Shown here: positions 51,052 to 64,000 of the stretch, one piece after another
Position numbering within the stretch: the first letter of the stretch is position 1
Layout of the letters: every line of letters begins with the position of its first letter
Assembly (NCBI RefSeq): GCF_003254395.2
Contig: NC_037638.1
Coordinates: 17,988,892-18,052,891 of the forward strand
Source: Apis mellifera
Taxonomy: Eukaryota > Arthropoda > Insecta > Hymenoptera > Apidae
Reading direction: 5' to 3'
DNA length: 64,000 nt
Program-made: the position numbers and the translations under genes
Notes under the pieces: model-generated
Told to the model about the DNA's origin: nothing
Seen by the model: the letters and a program-made list of their open reading frames with translations, nothing else
Databases searched by the model: none

Positions 51052-52419
51052 AATTTCGTCCACCGAAAACTTCCATTGTTCCGTTGCCTGGTCTTATTTT
51101 ATAACGCCCAAGACTTTTCGGTGAAAGGCCTCGTCCCGTATTCTCTGTTTTGCACTCGTTTACAATCAGAGGATCCTCTCCAGAAGATCCGCTCCTACCG
51201 AAAATGCCGCTTGTAATTTCAAGGTTTTAAGCAAGAGCGGAGAAGAAACTCTGGGCGTGCACCACGGTATAATGAGCTCGTCAGATGAATTGGGCTATTC
51301 TCGAGCGTTCACTCTTCTCTCTTTCTCTCTCTCGTGAAAACGAGACCACCTCTTTAACTCATCTTATTTTCGAATTATTTTCCATCCCCCAAACGCTCGG
51401 TTAATCGGCTGTTTTGTAACCCGATTTCGCGATCGTTTAATAACTCGTCTCGTATTTTTTCTCCTCCTCGTGGAAATTTTCCCCAAGAATTTACTCGAAT
51501 TACAAGGTGCATTTTCTTAGCAAATCGTCTTACCTCTCTCGTTGCCGAGGGAGTAAGCAACTTACATACCTCGATCGTGAAATTTCGAATAATCTCTCTC
51601 TTCTAAAATTATCCACTATTCCCCGGGAATACAATATTCAATCTTATTATAAAATGATCGAGATTCCTCATCGAGATTCTAAATTTGATACTAGATATTT
51701 TGATACACTTTCTTTCAAAGTGATTGTAAAAAACGAATTCGTAAAAAAGATTCTTTAAATTTCGAAAGTGGAAGGCGCCGAAAAATCGTCGGGTTATAAT
51801 ATATCCCAGGGAAGATTTATCGCCGCTTTTTAGAGTCGTTACGCGTAATGCGCTACTTAGCAGGTAGCAATACCAGTAGTTTAGTTTTCCGGGTTGGGGA
51901 GGGGGGGAAGAACAAGCTGGGCGGGGATCAATTTTTCTTGCTTAGCTTTGGGTAAAAGCGTCCCGGCAAACCTTTTATGCTTCATAAGAGCGCGACTCGG
52001 TGGAATTTATTGCCCTCACCCGCCGTATAAAGCACGCCTCCCCCCCGCTCTCCTCCTCGATATCGACGACATCGCTATAAACGCGTGGAAATTGCATACA
52101 ACCCCCCGCGTGTCTTCGAGTTTCGAGCTGCTCTCAACCGAATCGACGTTTCTCGCGATATAAAAAAAAAAAAAAACTGTCGCTTCCAATTTCGAATATA
52201 TACAATCTTGCCATCTTTCCGTCGAATGGAAATATTTTCCGACGGAAAAAAAGTGTTTAGGATTAAAAAGAAACTCCATTCGAAGCTCCAAACGAAACGA
52301 AACACTGCTACTGATCTTTCGAATCATTTCATTTTCATCTTTCATCAAAATTCCAAATACTATAGAAAAATATATAATGTAAATATATAATAAATAATAA
52401 TATATAAAATAAAAATATA

Positions 52420-52650
52420 TATAAAATAAATTCCTAATAGAATTGTTAATGATAAATATGATTTTCTAAGTTTTAAATAGTTAATAATTAAATAATAATG
52501 ACTTAATGTAACTGTAAATCCTGATGATACAAGAATAAATGAATTTAGTAAAGGAATTTCTATTGGATCAAAAAATTTAATATCTTTTGGAGGTCATGTT
52601 ATATTAATTTCAATATTTGGAGAAATAAATAAATATATAATAAATATATG
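52420..52650 (-). pseudogene. cox3: nuclear mitochondrial copy (NUMT) of cox3, internal fragment
   Basis: Read on the minus strand from 52626 to 52420 with the invertebrate mitochondrial code (TGA Trp, AGA Ser, ATA Met), 69 codons run without a break. They match cytochrome c oxidase subunit III. Landmarks are NMTWPPK, FFDPMEIPLLN, SSGFTVTLSHYY and ILLGIYFM. In the nuclear code it has an in-frame TGA and neither start nor end, so it is not functional here. The flanking DNA is very AT-rich, so the outer edges, especially beyond 52627, are uncertain. The absence of indels suggests a fairly recent transfer. An assembly join with mtDNA is unlikely because ordinary nuclear sequence lies on both sides. 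Confidence 0.88.
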
Positions 52651-55600
52651 ATATCTCTTCGATATCACGCGTCGTTGTTCCACGAGGAGAAGGAGAAAAA
52701 ATTGGAACGAAATGAAAGGGACAGATCGGTCCTTGGAAATACGTTAACACAGGTGGTGGTCGGTTGGATCGCCACCTTTTACGAGGGACACTCGAGCGCT
52801 TATGGGGCGGTGCATAAAGCCCGGCTTTTGTGAACTGGAACGGCGCAATACACCAACTTGATGCACTTAATGCTCGTGTTTCGCCGCGGCGTTTAGAACT
52901 TTCCTGATAACACCGCGTAATGCCCAACGAGTGCTTATCGGTTATTTAGTGCGAGCGGCCGTGTTCTCTTTTCGCCGACCGTCTTTCCACCGGCTGTTTC
53001 TTTCTTTCTTTCATCGCGTTCCGCCTCGAGCCAACCTACGTACGTATGAAAAGGAAAAAGAAAAAAAAAAAAGAAAAGAACGGAAGATAAGAGGAGAATC
53101 CGAGGCAGCTTTTCGGAAACGAGCATTCCGAATTTGTGGAAATGACTGGCAGAGTTCATTTAAAGGATCTTTTTTAGCAAAAATTTGTTAAAATTGCGAG
53201 AAAGGATGATTAATATTCTTTCGATGAGATAAATTTTGGAGTAGAGATAAGAGGTTGGACGAGCAACATAGATTAAGCAATATTCGGGTAAAATAAGAAT
53301 GAGTCGCATAAAAAATTAATTAGTTTTAACGTTATTCGGAATAAAATTATTTTAAATAACAACTTGGAGCTTAAAATTATTATCATAGTTGGTGTTCTTT
53401 CGTGTAAATTCGCTTCTTACTCGCTTCGAATAATAAATTATTCCAACTAACTTTATTCCTAACCTTAACTGTCTAAAATTTTGCCCATCCCTCTCTGAAC
53501 GAATAACACGTATATGAATCATTGCTGTAACTAAGTAACAAAGAGTTAAATCACTTAAGCGCAATCGAGTAATCGAATAAATTGCATTATTATCGGATAA
53601 TAAGCAACGAGTTGGAATTAGACCGACTCTATTCTTCTTACAGCCGTCAAAATCGCGCTACGAGAAAAATCCCTGGGCAGCCGCAACAGCTTTGCCTCAA
53701 AAATTTTCCACGACACTCGTCCCATTTCCTTCTCTGCGCCCCGTTTCTATTTCGTCCACGCGTTATCTACCGGCTCCCTCGTTTTATTCCTCCCATTTTC
53801 TCCCGTCGAGTCCCTCGGCTATCACGACCTCATCTGCATTCCACTTCTGCATCACGGGCATTCGTCCCTTGCTAATGGTAAACGCGGGTCCAACGCATAC
53901 AATGAAGAAAGCCGAGGTGGGAAAAAAAGGCAGGCAAGAGATTTCCAACCAGCCTGCCGGCTTTTATTTCAAACTCCTCGCGAACCAAGGAAACGGAGTT
54001 AAGCGGTTAATTCACCATGCTGTCTGATATCTCGCGTTTCTGTGTTTCGAGGTGAAGTCTTTTCTTTTTCTTCCTTTCTTTTTTTTTGGAAAATAAAAAT
54101 TGTAAAATTTCTTCTCTTCACCGAAATTGAAATTTCGGATATCAATTTCTTCTTTTCCTCGGTTTTATCGTGGAAGTTGGAGTATAACAATCTCAATCAT
54201 ATTGATATAGGTGGAATAAAAATTTAGTTATATTGCGAATCGTTGATGGAATTGCACAAAGATGATTCGAAGAATCTTATTACAGGAGAAATATCGATGA
54301 TAACCTCGATACACGAGTTGTGCAAGAAGAAAAATTATATATATGTGGAACAAGTGATGAGACCTTTCGATTTTAATTATATTAATTATTTTTATTACGT
54401 GGAAATTTCAGAACGAAGATATTTCTTAACAATTTTTCTTTTTCTCTCTCTTTTTTCTCTTTTCCATCCTCTAAAGCACGAGCGACCATTCGACGTTCTA
54501 CAACGTCGATTGTGTGGACATTATGCGCGCTCGCTATTATAAGTTAATGGGTTTTCAGGTTCACCTCCCCGTGGTATTAACATCACAGCCTTGCCTTTAT
54601 TACGATCCAGCTAAGCGTTATTAGCGCAAGCATCGCGGATCGTCCTTGATTCGTACACCACGGTGTACTTATCATCGTCGATTCAACGACATTCACGTTG
54701 ATTTTCCCTTGTTCTTCGGTTCTTTTGTCCCTCTTTTGTTATTTCCTCGATTTTGTCGATACGAAATGTCATGATAACTTGAAATTATTTATAAATTAGT
54801 ATTTGGATTTAAAAAAAAAGAAAAAATACAGCATCAAAATACTGTAAATATTAATTTTGAAGCAATAAATATATATCGTGATATACGAATTCTATTTTTA
54901 ATATAATTTTAGATAAAGAACGTCGCCGCGTTATTAATTACGAATATATTAAAACACGTTTAAATTGTAATTCACTCTTGAAGGTATTTTGTTAATTAAC
55001 CGATTGGAATGGAATATTAAATGATCCTGTCAGGGGTCGCAAAGAATCAAATTTAACAAGTATTTAATTAATTAACAAACCCGTGATTCTCGTATTTCGC
55101 ATAATACCACTAATATCGCGATAATAATTCCAAATAAAATATATCGCAACAGAAAAAAAAAAAAAGAAGAAAGAAAATACTCTCTCTCGAGGATTGGAAC
55201 TTGATCCAAGATACAAAACTTTCTTCTTTAAACCAATCAAGATATATCTAGAAACCTAAAATTCCATTTCAATCAGAAAATCTTTATACACACACACACA
55301 TTGCTTCATCCAAGGGACGAGAAGAAACTCGGCTTAAAATACTTTTTGTCGAAACAACATTCTTCGATGCCGAAGAAACTGAAACTCTTTTCAATCGTTG
55401 ATACGCTTGGCTCGATTTCCACCATTCAACCAACTCTTTCCGCTTCGATCATCGCGAGACAACTCTCTCCATCCCGACTGATTACGCGAGAAAAAGAGAA
55501 AGAGAAACGTAGCTGTCTTTCCGCGCCACTGTTCCTCCACTTCCGGTCGAGAGTCCTCCTCGGTATTTCGTGGACGGATCGAAGAACGAACGGGATTCCA

Positions 55601-58600
55601 CGCGATTCAAAATTCATTTCGGCGTGAATGGAGAGCTCGCCAAAGGCGGGGGATCGGCGCATTCGACGAAATTCAATTTAAGCCGCTTATTTGACACCCG
55701 CGAAACGTTATTTCGCGATCGTATTGGATCGAGAGAGCCGCGCTTCCACGCCACGCTTTTCCGCTTCGGCTCACGTCGATTCTCGCCCATCCTCGGATCC
55801 CTGACAACATCGTTCCTCTATCGGCTCTGCCTCTCTTGCGTCGTTTTCGTCCTTTTTTCGTCCCCGATCTTTTATGAGGATATCCCTGCCCCGGTTTCAG
55901 AAAAATAGAGATATACTCGTTATATATTTGAAGAAAAATTTCTCCTAGCTTGTAGAGATACATGCTCGTTCTTTGAACAAGATATTCAAGCGTCCAAATT
56001 TATTGAAATTATCGAAGGTGGACTCTGAAGAATTTATTTTGTTTTTCTTTTCCACGAATGGTACACCATGCTTCGATAATCCTTTGATACGTTACAGTAT
56101 TATGGTTAATTTCAGAGAAAATCGATGAATTTTGGAATAGCTGCAGCCGAAACTTCTCTTGTATCGCTTGTTGATGGTAAACAAACACCGGAAGTGAACC
56201 ATTAAATGGATTGAACAGGTAGTGTTAGCATACGTTATCGCGTAATACGTATTAATTATTCCAAAATTCGAAGTTATTTACAACGAAAATCCGATAGCAA
56301 ACGATATCTACAACACCTCTCGCAATGGCGTAATTCACGTAATTCATCTTTACTCCCCATTTTTTATCCTCGAATCGGGAGAAATTGTATTAAAAGTAAT
56401 TATACATTGAAAGTCGTAAAAAGGGAGGAGATTCGATCAACAATTTACACCGATAATCCGCCGAATTGGGATCGTTCACCGCTTCGTCTCGCGAAAACTT
56501 GCCAAGAGAAATTTCCCAAGCGAGTCTCGTATCATCGCGAATAGCGGCGCTTCTAATTAGAGGAGCATTCCCAAGGAAATTCGAACCGCTTCTGGGAGCA
56601 TTTAGAATTTCACCCAGAAACTTTTCACCCGAATCCAACCCGCCACGAGTCTCGTTTCACAGTCCAAGATACAACGTTTTGAATGGGGCGTCGTAAATTC
56701 AACGAGATTTCCTCCCCCTCTTCCCCTTTCGTCGCTCTCTTTTCTCTTTTTATCTCTGGAAACAACATCCATACCTTTGTTTTCACCAGAAGACGGAGAG
56801 ATTTAAATTTCAACGCGTCGCGACGTCGTTCGATGAAATTGTTCGCCAATTTTTTAATTTCTCCCGAAATTAAAATCGTATTTTCGTGAAATCGAGAAGA
56901 GGTTAATAGGATGAGGTTAACAATTTCCTTCTCTATTCGTGGTGAAGCTGATATCTGAGAGACGAGACCACATCACACAGATTCGTCCAAGTGTCCGGCC
57001 ACGTCTGACGATACGATTATATCGATAGCCTTTATGGTTCCAATCTAAATGGCCAGCAATGGAAGAACCAGAGTAAACCAAGTTAATTCTCAGAGGCATT
57101 TCAATCGGTTACAAATCACTTTAATGAATATTCCGATCGCAATCTTTGAATCTGTCATCAGATTTCTGCGCTAGGGATTCTTTATGCTCCATAATTCTTC
57201 AGCTTTGATCACTTTTTCTCTCCTTCTATCAGATATCTATCAGTTCCTTCAAAAGATTTCTGGTTAATCCCTCTCTTCAGATAGAAAAACCTCAAATTTT
57301 ATTCTTCCAGATTCGATATCCGATATTTTATCTAATTTCAAAATTATTCGCGGTTTTATTCGCTCTTTTCACAGAAAATCTTTTCTCTACAAAATATCTC
57401 CCCATATTTTATCCAAAATAACTCCAATTTCAATATGTAATTTAATCAAATTTTTATTCCTTCAATTACATTACATTCTTCGAGATCTTCTCTCACTTCA
57501 AAAATCACTCACATTTTCATTCCTTCTTCTTCAAAAAACTTTCCCAATTTTCTCATCCGAAACAACTCAACAACTCGTCAATAACCTGAAACTTCACTTT
57601 TCTCCTATGAATACATCAACGGGTTCAAATTGTTAATTCTTAAAGACGGCTTTGACGAAAGGATCCATCCACCTGGAGCGCAGGTGATAATTAGAAGATT
57701 GCTCAGAACTGAACGCGCAATTTACCGTGACGCATTGTCGACAAGAATTCAATTTTCAGCCGAGAATCAGAGGGAAAGAAGGTCAGCGCGCGCTTTGTTC
57801 CCTGTACATTGTTCGCTTTTGTGCGCCGACACTCGACGACGAGCGTTGCAACGCCGCTCGTAATGGAGGGTGGCTAAGCCGACGCCTTCGATGAAAAGAA
57901 TCACGTATTCCCCCGTGAAACAAAACGGGGGGAAACACAAGGACGCACGATTGCCAATGCGAATTCGAGGGTAGGCGTGTTGTTCCTTCCTCCACTTCCT
58001 TTGACGCGTCGCGTCGTCTCGCTGCGAGGGGATTCGAGAAATCAAGAATAACGAGCGCGCTCTTCTCCTTCGGGATTCTTTTGTTTATATTAAAATAGAT
58101 GGAGAGAGAGCAAGAGTTTTTCCTCATCTCGGTAGGGAAAAAAAAAAAAAAAAATATAAGAAGTTGGGCGGCTTCTATATGATTGCAGTCCTCTTTGTTA
58201 CGGTATCAATCATGGAGAAGGGTTGTTTTTCTTCTCTTCCCTTTCTCCCTCTTCTTTCTTCCAGATTTTATCTTTTTCTTTTTATTCCTTTTATCTTTAG
58301 ATCTTCAACACTTATACTTACATTTCTTTCTACGAGAGAAGAGAATTTACCAAATAATCAATTATTGATAGATTTATAAATTTCTATATTAATCTGCAAT
58401 TCTACTTTAAAGTACTGTTCTTGAAAAAATTCCATTTCTCGTTCTCGACATTATCTACCCCTACAAATCTTCTAAATCGAACCGTTTCGTTTCAAGATAT
58501 TGCTTTCCAAAATTAACGTGGACGGAATGGACAGGTTGGAAATCTCGCGTGCAGCAAGTTGCTGCGAGAACACGACAAAGGTGGGGCAAGATAGGTATAG

Positions 58601-58765
58601 GGAGAAAGAGGGACACGGCTACGGACACAGTTGAAAATTTGATTGAAGTTTCCCCCAGGAGTATTCCCCGGGGAAAATTCGTTGCGAGCCACCCCGATTG
58701 GATAGTAATCCAATAAATGTCTCAAGTTTTATTGGAGATATGAATTATATCCGATAAAATTCTCT

Positions 58766-58790
58766 CTATCCATCTATCCATCTATCTCTC
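58766..58790. repeat. TATC/CATC microsatellite
   Basis: Short alternating TATC and CATC units on the plus strand. Confidence 0.75.
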
Positions 58791-59338
58791 CATAATTCCG
58801 TTTATAATTGAAATTACACGATCGTGCCCCCAACGAGTTTTAAACTCCTCGTTAATAATTACATTGCGCTAATCTGTAATTATCCCGTGTTAAATACGCC
58901 AAGTATCCCCTCCTGTTACATCCCTGTTGATAATTGAAATATAATAAAAAAACAGGGAGGGAACGATTAACGAACCGTGGCAAACAAGCGAGGAAACGTT
59001 TAACCGATTTCATCCTCGCTCGAGCGGAATTGAATTGGACCGGCGTTGATGCGATTCCATCCAGGGCCAAGACGTTCGAAAAACGAACCGATAATCGAGA
59101 AAAGAGGTATCAATCGAAGGAAAAGACCGATTATTCCTCTAAAAAAAGGGTTGAATCGTTCGATTTCTCGGGAGGGAAAAGTTTTAGTCCGAATTTATGA
59201 TCCGCTTTTCTTGGCCTCCCCTTATCGGTGTAATTAACAATCGAGAGGAACGATTTCAATGTGAATCGTATGTGTTCCGTGCTATACAATTAAGATTGAG
59301 AGTTTAATAATGGATATCGAATCAACAAAGTTCAGCTG

Positions 59339-59366
59339 TATATATATATATATATATATATATAGG
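59339..59366. repeat. TA dinucleotide repeat (14 units)
   Basis: A perfect TA run between CAGCTG and GGCTGT, directly beside the less AT-rich segment at 59367-59490. Confidence 0.92.
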
Positions 59367-62300
59367 CTGTTTGTTGCACACCTATCAGAGACATATTGCA
59401 GGATTGGATCAAGATCGTTGGCTGGATCCACGCATTGCATTGGATATCTTGTTTGGAGATATAAAAGAGACAATTTTGCAGTTTTTTCAAAAACCAGAAT
59501 GGGGGATAATGAAATTTTCGAATTTCGAAAAAATTCGGGAATCAAATTTGGTCGATTACGAGTATAAATATAAAAGGAAATATCGACGCGAGTCAACTTT
59601 ATTAATTCTCTGTTATCGATAATGCGGAAATACAATACATCATCGATGAATAATTACGTTGTTATTCACCGTGAGAGCAAATTATAATCGACATGTATGA
59701 TCGAAACTGATGAATCATATGATCGGTTAAATAATTCGAAATAATGTACCGAAAATTTCGCGCTATTTTCAAAGAAAATATCGACGTCGCGTTATTATGG
59801 ATAAATTGATTTGGGATATGAATCATATTCGTACAATTTTAATATTCTTTTTAATTTCTCCAATCCTTAAAAATTCGAGTATTATATAATATAAGCTCTT
59901 TGTAACAAATATTTATCCCGAAAGATTTACATCATAACGTTTCCATCATATAATAAATTAAATCACAATAAATCGAAATTTCATTCTCCTCTCAACAAGG
60001 CACGCGACTTTTATTCATACTTAATAATTAAACGTAGCTCTATTATTTTTTAGCGCGAAACTGCCTTGACCGGATGACCTCCTTTCATCCCTTTCTCTCT
60101 TTTTTCATTCATCCCTCTCTCTTTCGCTCATCGCCACAATCGAGCTTACAGAAAAACGTCCGAATTATCTCAATTGGCATTTTTCCACGACCCTTATGTA
60201 CGTTTTCTTCGCGCTGTAATATGAATTATCGATCCAACGGATAAGACACGGTCCAATGGACAATTCCCAATCGATCCTTTCGTCCTTTGTATATTTTTCA
60301 GGACGCGGAAACAGGCCATAATAATCCACGATATTATTCGCAAATTCTATTTCGTGTTGGTCGATCTGGTAAATCGAGAAACGCTTCGCTCTTTTCTTTT
60401 CGTAATTTTCAAATTTCTAATTCGTCGCGATCAAATTTAATTTTGGAATTATTTCGTACGAACTTCGTAATTCGCGACGCGAAGGTTGAATGATTGATCC
60501 GTGGGTTATGATTGGCGGAGTTGTCCAAGCAATTTTCGAAAAGAGGGATAAATGATCGTGAACGATGAGCTTGTATATCCGCAAATCGCATTACCTCGCA
60601 CGAGAACTGGAGAGAGAGAGCACGATTTCCTACTATTTGAAATCAATTGAATTTTTAAGCCGCCATTATTCAACTACACGCGATCCACCGTTCGGAACTA
60701 CGAACGTCCATTTGTCTTATAGATTTATACGCGTCTCATTATTGAATAATCGTCCTTCTACTCGCCGATAAATTATCCAACCATTCCTTAATCCGAATCA
60801 AACTTTCGTAAACTTGCCTCCTTATTAATTTCAAGCGTATGAAAATCCACGAAAACGCACTCTTTATGTAAGTAGCCTTACAATCTTAATCTTCGTAACC
60901 TGAAAGAGAAAATTAAATTAATAAAAATCACGATACACACGACTTTACATTGTTCACGACACGAGTTACATCTTAACATCCATAATCTGCAGAGAAAGAG
61001 CAAAAGTTAGATGTACACGATTTTTTTACAAGCTGAAGAATAGTTTTTTCATCGAAAATCGTAAAATTCTTAATAATGCGAATCAGAATCGGGGAGCAAT
61101 CTCCCGTTGACGTTCCGCCAGACATCCCGCCATATAAAATTTATTCACCTTTGACTCGGCTATCCATCGACCGGGGTCATGAAATATTTATAGCCGCTGC
61201 GTTATATAAAATATTGAAAGTTAACACGGTAACCGCGGTGTGTGTTTCTGCGGCAACAACCTTCTCTCCATTCCTCTTTTTTTTATAGTTCGCGTTGGTC
61301 GTAGACCCCGCGCCATCCGGTCTAAGCGTGCGTAAAAGGGGATAGTTAACAACGAAGGGGAGGAGAAAGAGGAGGAATGAAAGGGAAGAAAAGAGAGAGA
61401 AGAAACGCGGTCGAATAACAATGCGTGTTTTTCAACAGATAAAAGCGATACGGGATCGCGATACTACGACAATTGATACAAGAAACGACGAGATGGAAAT
61501 CGTTTCGAGAGGGCTTCCAACATTCGAATAAAAGATTACTAAATACGCTATTGATCGGGTACTAAAAAAAAAATTTTGTTAAAATATAGAAATGGAAAGA
61601 GGAAAGAACGAGATTCGAACGGACGATTAAATGGTTGAAGAAGATTTACGAAACTTGAAAATAGTTTCTTATTGTATTTAAATACACTAGAACGATGCAA
61701 TGGAAAATGAGAAACATTCGTTCCTCGCGTTACGATACGAAAAACAAAAGAAACTCTTGAAAAAATCACACGATACACATATTTATACACTCCATGTCCA
61801 TTACGTACATATCTGTAGCTCTTTCGAAACTTTCTACTATCCAAATAGGCTCCAAACACACTGATAATCACGATATCACGCGCTCCTTCGTTATCAAAGG
61901 AACAGGTGATTCGCACCTTGTTTACAAAGAAAACGTCCGTGATATTCGCGGGCATTTAACGCGGCGCGGATCAATTATGCATGCGGGGTCATTAAGTTTG
62001 GACGGAGCCACGCCCACTGCCGCGTCATTATTAACAAATTTCCCGCGTAACACGTTATTCGAATGGAGGAACGCCGGGCAAAATTTCCGGCGAAAGTTTT
62101 CGGAAAGCGTTGAAACAGGCCAGATGCGCGTCCGCTGTGCATTATGCACGGGGCGCAGTCATGGAAGCACACACACACACCGCAAGGAATTTCGTCATTA
62201 AAGTCGGAATGAATTAATACGGCCCGTTACCGGCCGTTGAAAGCGACGGATTGCCTTTGTTACGTATGCGTATATTCCTTCCGTCTCCCCACTTTTTTTT

Positions 62301-63439
62301 TCCCCTCCCCCCTCCTCCTCTTTCCCATTTTCCCGCGGCTGCGTGCAAATTCGCGCGACGCTTAATTGTTCGCTGTTTAATTGCGCGATTTTCAAGCTAT
62401 TGTGAATTTTATCGCGAATTAACGGAATATATATATATATATAAAAGAAAGATATGGATAATACGAAGGGAACGAGAAAGGAAATTTATCGAGAATTCGA
62501 GACTTACTTGATTGACAGAATTCTGGATATACGTTTGGATAATTTATTTCGAGCTTGTTCTTTCTGCAGTATTTGTTTAAATATTGTAAAAACGAGCGAA
62601 CCATGGGAGTTGAATATTAAAAAGAAGAGTGTAGAGGGAAACATAAATATACGTTGGTAATTGGAGAATGGCAGTAAGAGTGGCGAGCAAAGGGTCGATA
62701 TTGAACTTTCACTAGGTAGGTAAAAGGGACAGCAATATTTGGAATGATATTCGAAAAGCTTATTTGGTCAAACTCCAAGTTACACTATTACGAATTTCTG
62801 GTTTATTGACCGAAACGTTCACGCGTGCAAAATGTTTCGCTCGGGGGAGGTTTCGCGAGGGATGATATTTATATTTACTAAGAGTCGAAAGTTAAAACAA
62901 AATTTTATATTGGAAAATTCGAAAAAAAATTTGGAAAAGAAATATTTACATAATATTACAAGAGAGTCCAATCGGGTTGAACCGGGCGTTTTTTTTTTTC
63001 TTTTTTTATTATTTTTCAACGAAGTGGAAAAACAATGGTTGCACATTTGTTGTGTAAATACAAGCGGACAAATTGTAGTTTGCGAAAATTCGTTTATAAA
63101 TAATATCGCATTTATTTGCATCTTCAAAAAAAATATCGAAAAATGTTGTTTTTTTTTTTCCCTTTTTTCCTTTTTTTTGGTTATAGAGGATTTAGATCAG
63201 TTTCATTATAAACATTTATACAACAAAGGTACAATTTTCGTTTTGCGTAAAAGAATAATAAACATCCGTCCAATAAATAAACGGAATATTTGTCTATTTC
63301 AGATTTATCACGAGTAATCTATTAAAACAATTCATCAAATTTATTTCTGCCTTCCTCGATATTAATTCACAATTACAATCCTTAATCTTCACTTCTAAAA
63401 AATAAAAAGCTTTTTAACATATCTTCGTTTCTCATCCCT

Positions 63440-63855
63440 CATAAATCATCTTTCAAAAAAACTGCACAAGGATTTTCAATCCCTTCAAATATTCACAATC
63501 GTAACTTTCAATCTATATTCAGAAAAAGATCTCTAAAATACTTTTCCGGACATCTTCTCTGCATCCACGAATCATCTTCCCCTCCCCAAAAAAACTCACA
63601 AAAACTTTCAAACCCTATAATCTTCCACCTCAACATTTCACAATCACACAATTCTCACAATTTTCTCGATCCACGCTTCGAAAACGAATCTCTAAAATAT
63701 CTTTCCAAACATCTTCTCACCCTCGCAAATAATCACTTTCCAAAAAAAAAAGAAAACCACAGACTTTTACCACGATCTCTTACGTCCACAAATCGTAATC
63801 CACACCTCGAAAAAATAACTCCAACTCTAAAACACCTCTCCAGACCCATACCCTC
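63440..63855. repeat. degenerate tandem repeat, about 3 copies of 125-160 bp, G-poor
   Basis: CTCTAAAATA(C/T)(C/T)TTTCC or CTCTAAAACACCTCTCC followed by a CATCTTCTC-like motif, then AATCATCTT or AATAATCACTTTCC, then an A-run and CACA segments, recurs three times. It lies inside a longer stretch with very few G on the plus strand. Confidence 0.7.
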
Positions 63856-64000
63856 CACAAACCATCTTCCGTGAGAATCGCGAGAGAGAAAACTTTTCCT
63901 GAAACTCGTCGCGGAACACGCGCGTACTTTCGAAGCGTGGAAAACGATCGAGGAAGAGGCTCGACATTCCCATAGAGAAACTTTTTTACGCTGCCAAGTT

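Larger units (their letters stand above)
34676..52424. other. upstream flank of dpr, proximal part
   Basis: No coding exon was recognised on either strand. It may include 5' UTR exons and the promoter of dpr, but no promoter motif is convincing. It holds tandem repeats at 35384-35493, 36851-37645, 41856-42027 and 49077-49520, a GC-richer patch at 36300-36730, A-runs at 42673-42687 and 45377-45394, and an AGC microsatellite. A 157-codon unrecognised frame lies at 44299-44772. Confidence 0.5.
52651..64000. other. upstream flank of dpr, distal part
   Basis: No recognised coding exon or RNA gene. It contains an A-run at 58138-58154, a TATC-type microsatellite near 58766-58790, a TA repeat at 59339-59366, two G-poor stretches (57150-57610 and 63305-63860), and a 161-codon AT-rich unrecognised open frame at 62832-63317. 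Confidence 0.5.

Noticed and set aside
1..64000. CRISPR arrays, operons or bacterial-type defence systems
   Set aside because: The window is eukaryotic, with spliced genes. The tandem repeats have long, diverging units without regular spacers.

Overview
The window looks like part of an insect genome, most likely a bee (Hymenoptera, Apis-like). The DNA is AT-rich with abundant CpG. Exons are small and separated by long introns with GT/AG junctions. The spliced protein belongs to the arthropod Dpr family. A nuclear copy of mitochondrial cox3 reads as an insect cytochrome oxidase III under the invertebrate mitochondrial code. The bee assignment is inference; an insect is well supported.

One protein-coding gene can be built with confidence. 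It is on the minus strand, from the start codon at 34675 to the stop at 6274, in seven coding exons: 34588-34675, 28408-29378, 25893-25990, 25216-25334, 18320-18488, 17598-17767 and 6274-6374. All six junctions have GT/AG boundaries and compatible phases, and together they give a 571-residue protein. It has a signal peptide, a linker of about 290 residues rich in acidic residues, Ser and Arg, two immunoglobulin domains (cysteine pairs 344/408 and 455/517), and a short hydrophobic C-terminus that suggests a GPI anchor or single membrane anchor. The two Ig domains and the GELPAAV motif before the tail identify a Dpr (defective proboscis extension response) neuronal surface protein, closest to the dpr16/17/18 group and probably dpr18. 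A good splice donor lies ten bases past the stop, and the same place could also be a 14-nt in-frame microexon.

Layout: 1-6263 is downstream of the last coding exon and holds a four-copy tandem repeat (2640-3730) and a purine-rich tract (4945-5780). 6264-34675 is the gene, whose introns hold several unrelated minisatellites, including a 120-bp direct repeat that brackets the two exons of Ig2. 34676-64000 is the upstream flank. I found no recognisable protein-coding exon there. It has a 10-codon uORF just before the start codon, four more tandem arrays (36.85, 41.86, 49.08 and 63.44 kb), a cox3 NUMT (52.42-52.65 kb), and stretches with strong strand asymmetry.

No tRNA, rRNA, CRISPR array, intact transposon or recognised second gene was found. 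Most other open frames are unrecognised and probably arise by chance or from base-composition bias; a few long ones are flagged as observations. The most distinctive general feature is the number of independent degenerate tandem arrays, with periods of about 45 to 300 bp, spread through the introns and flanks.
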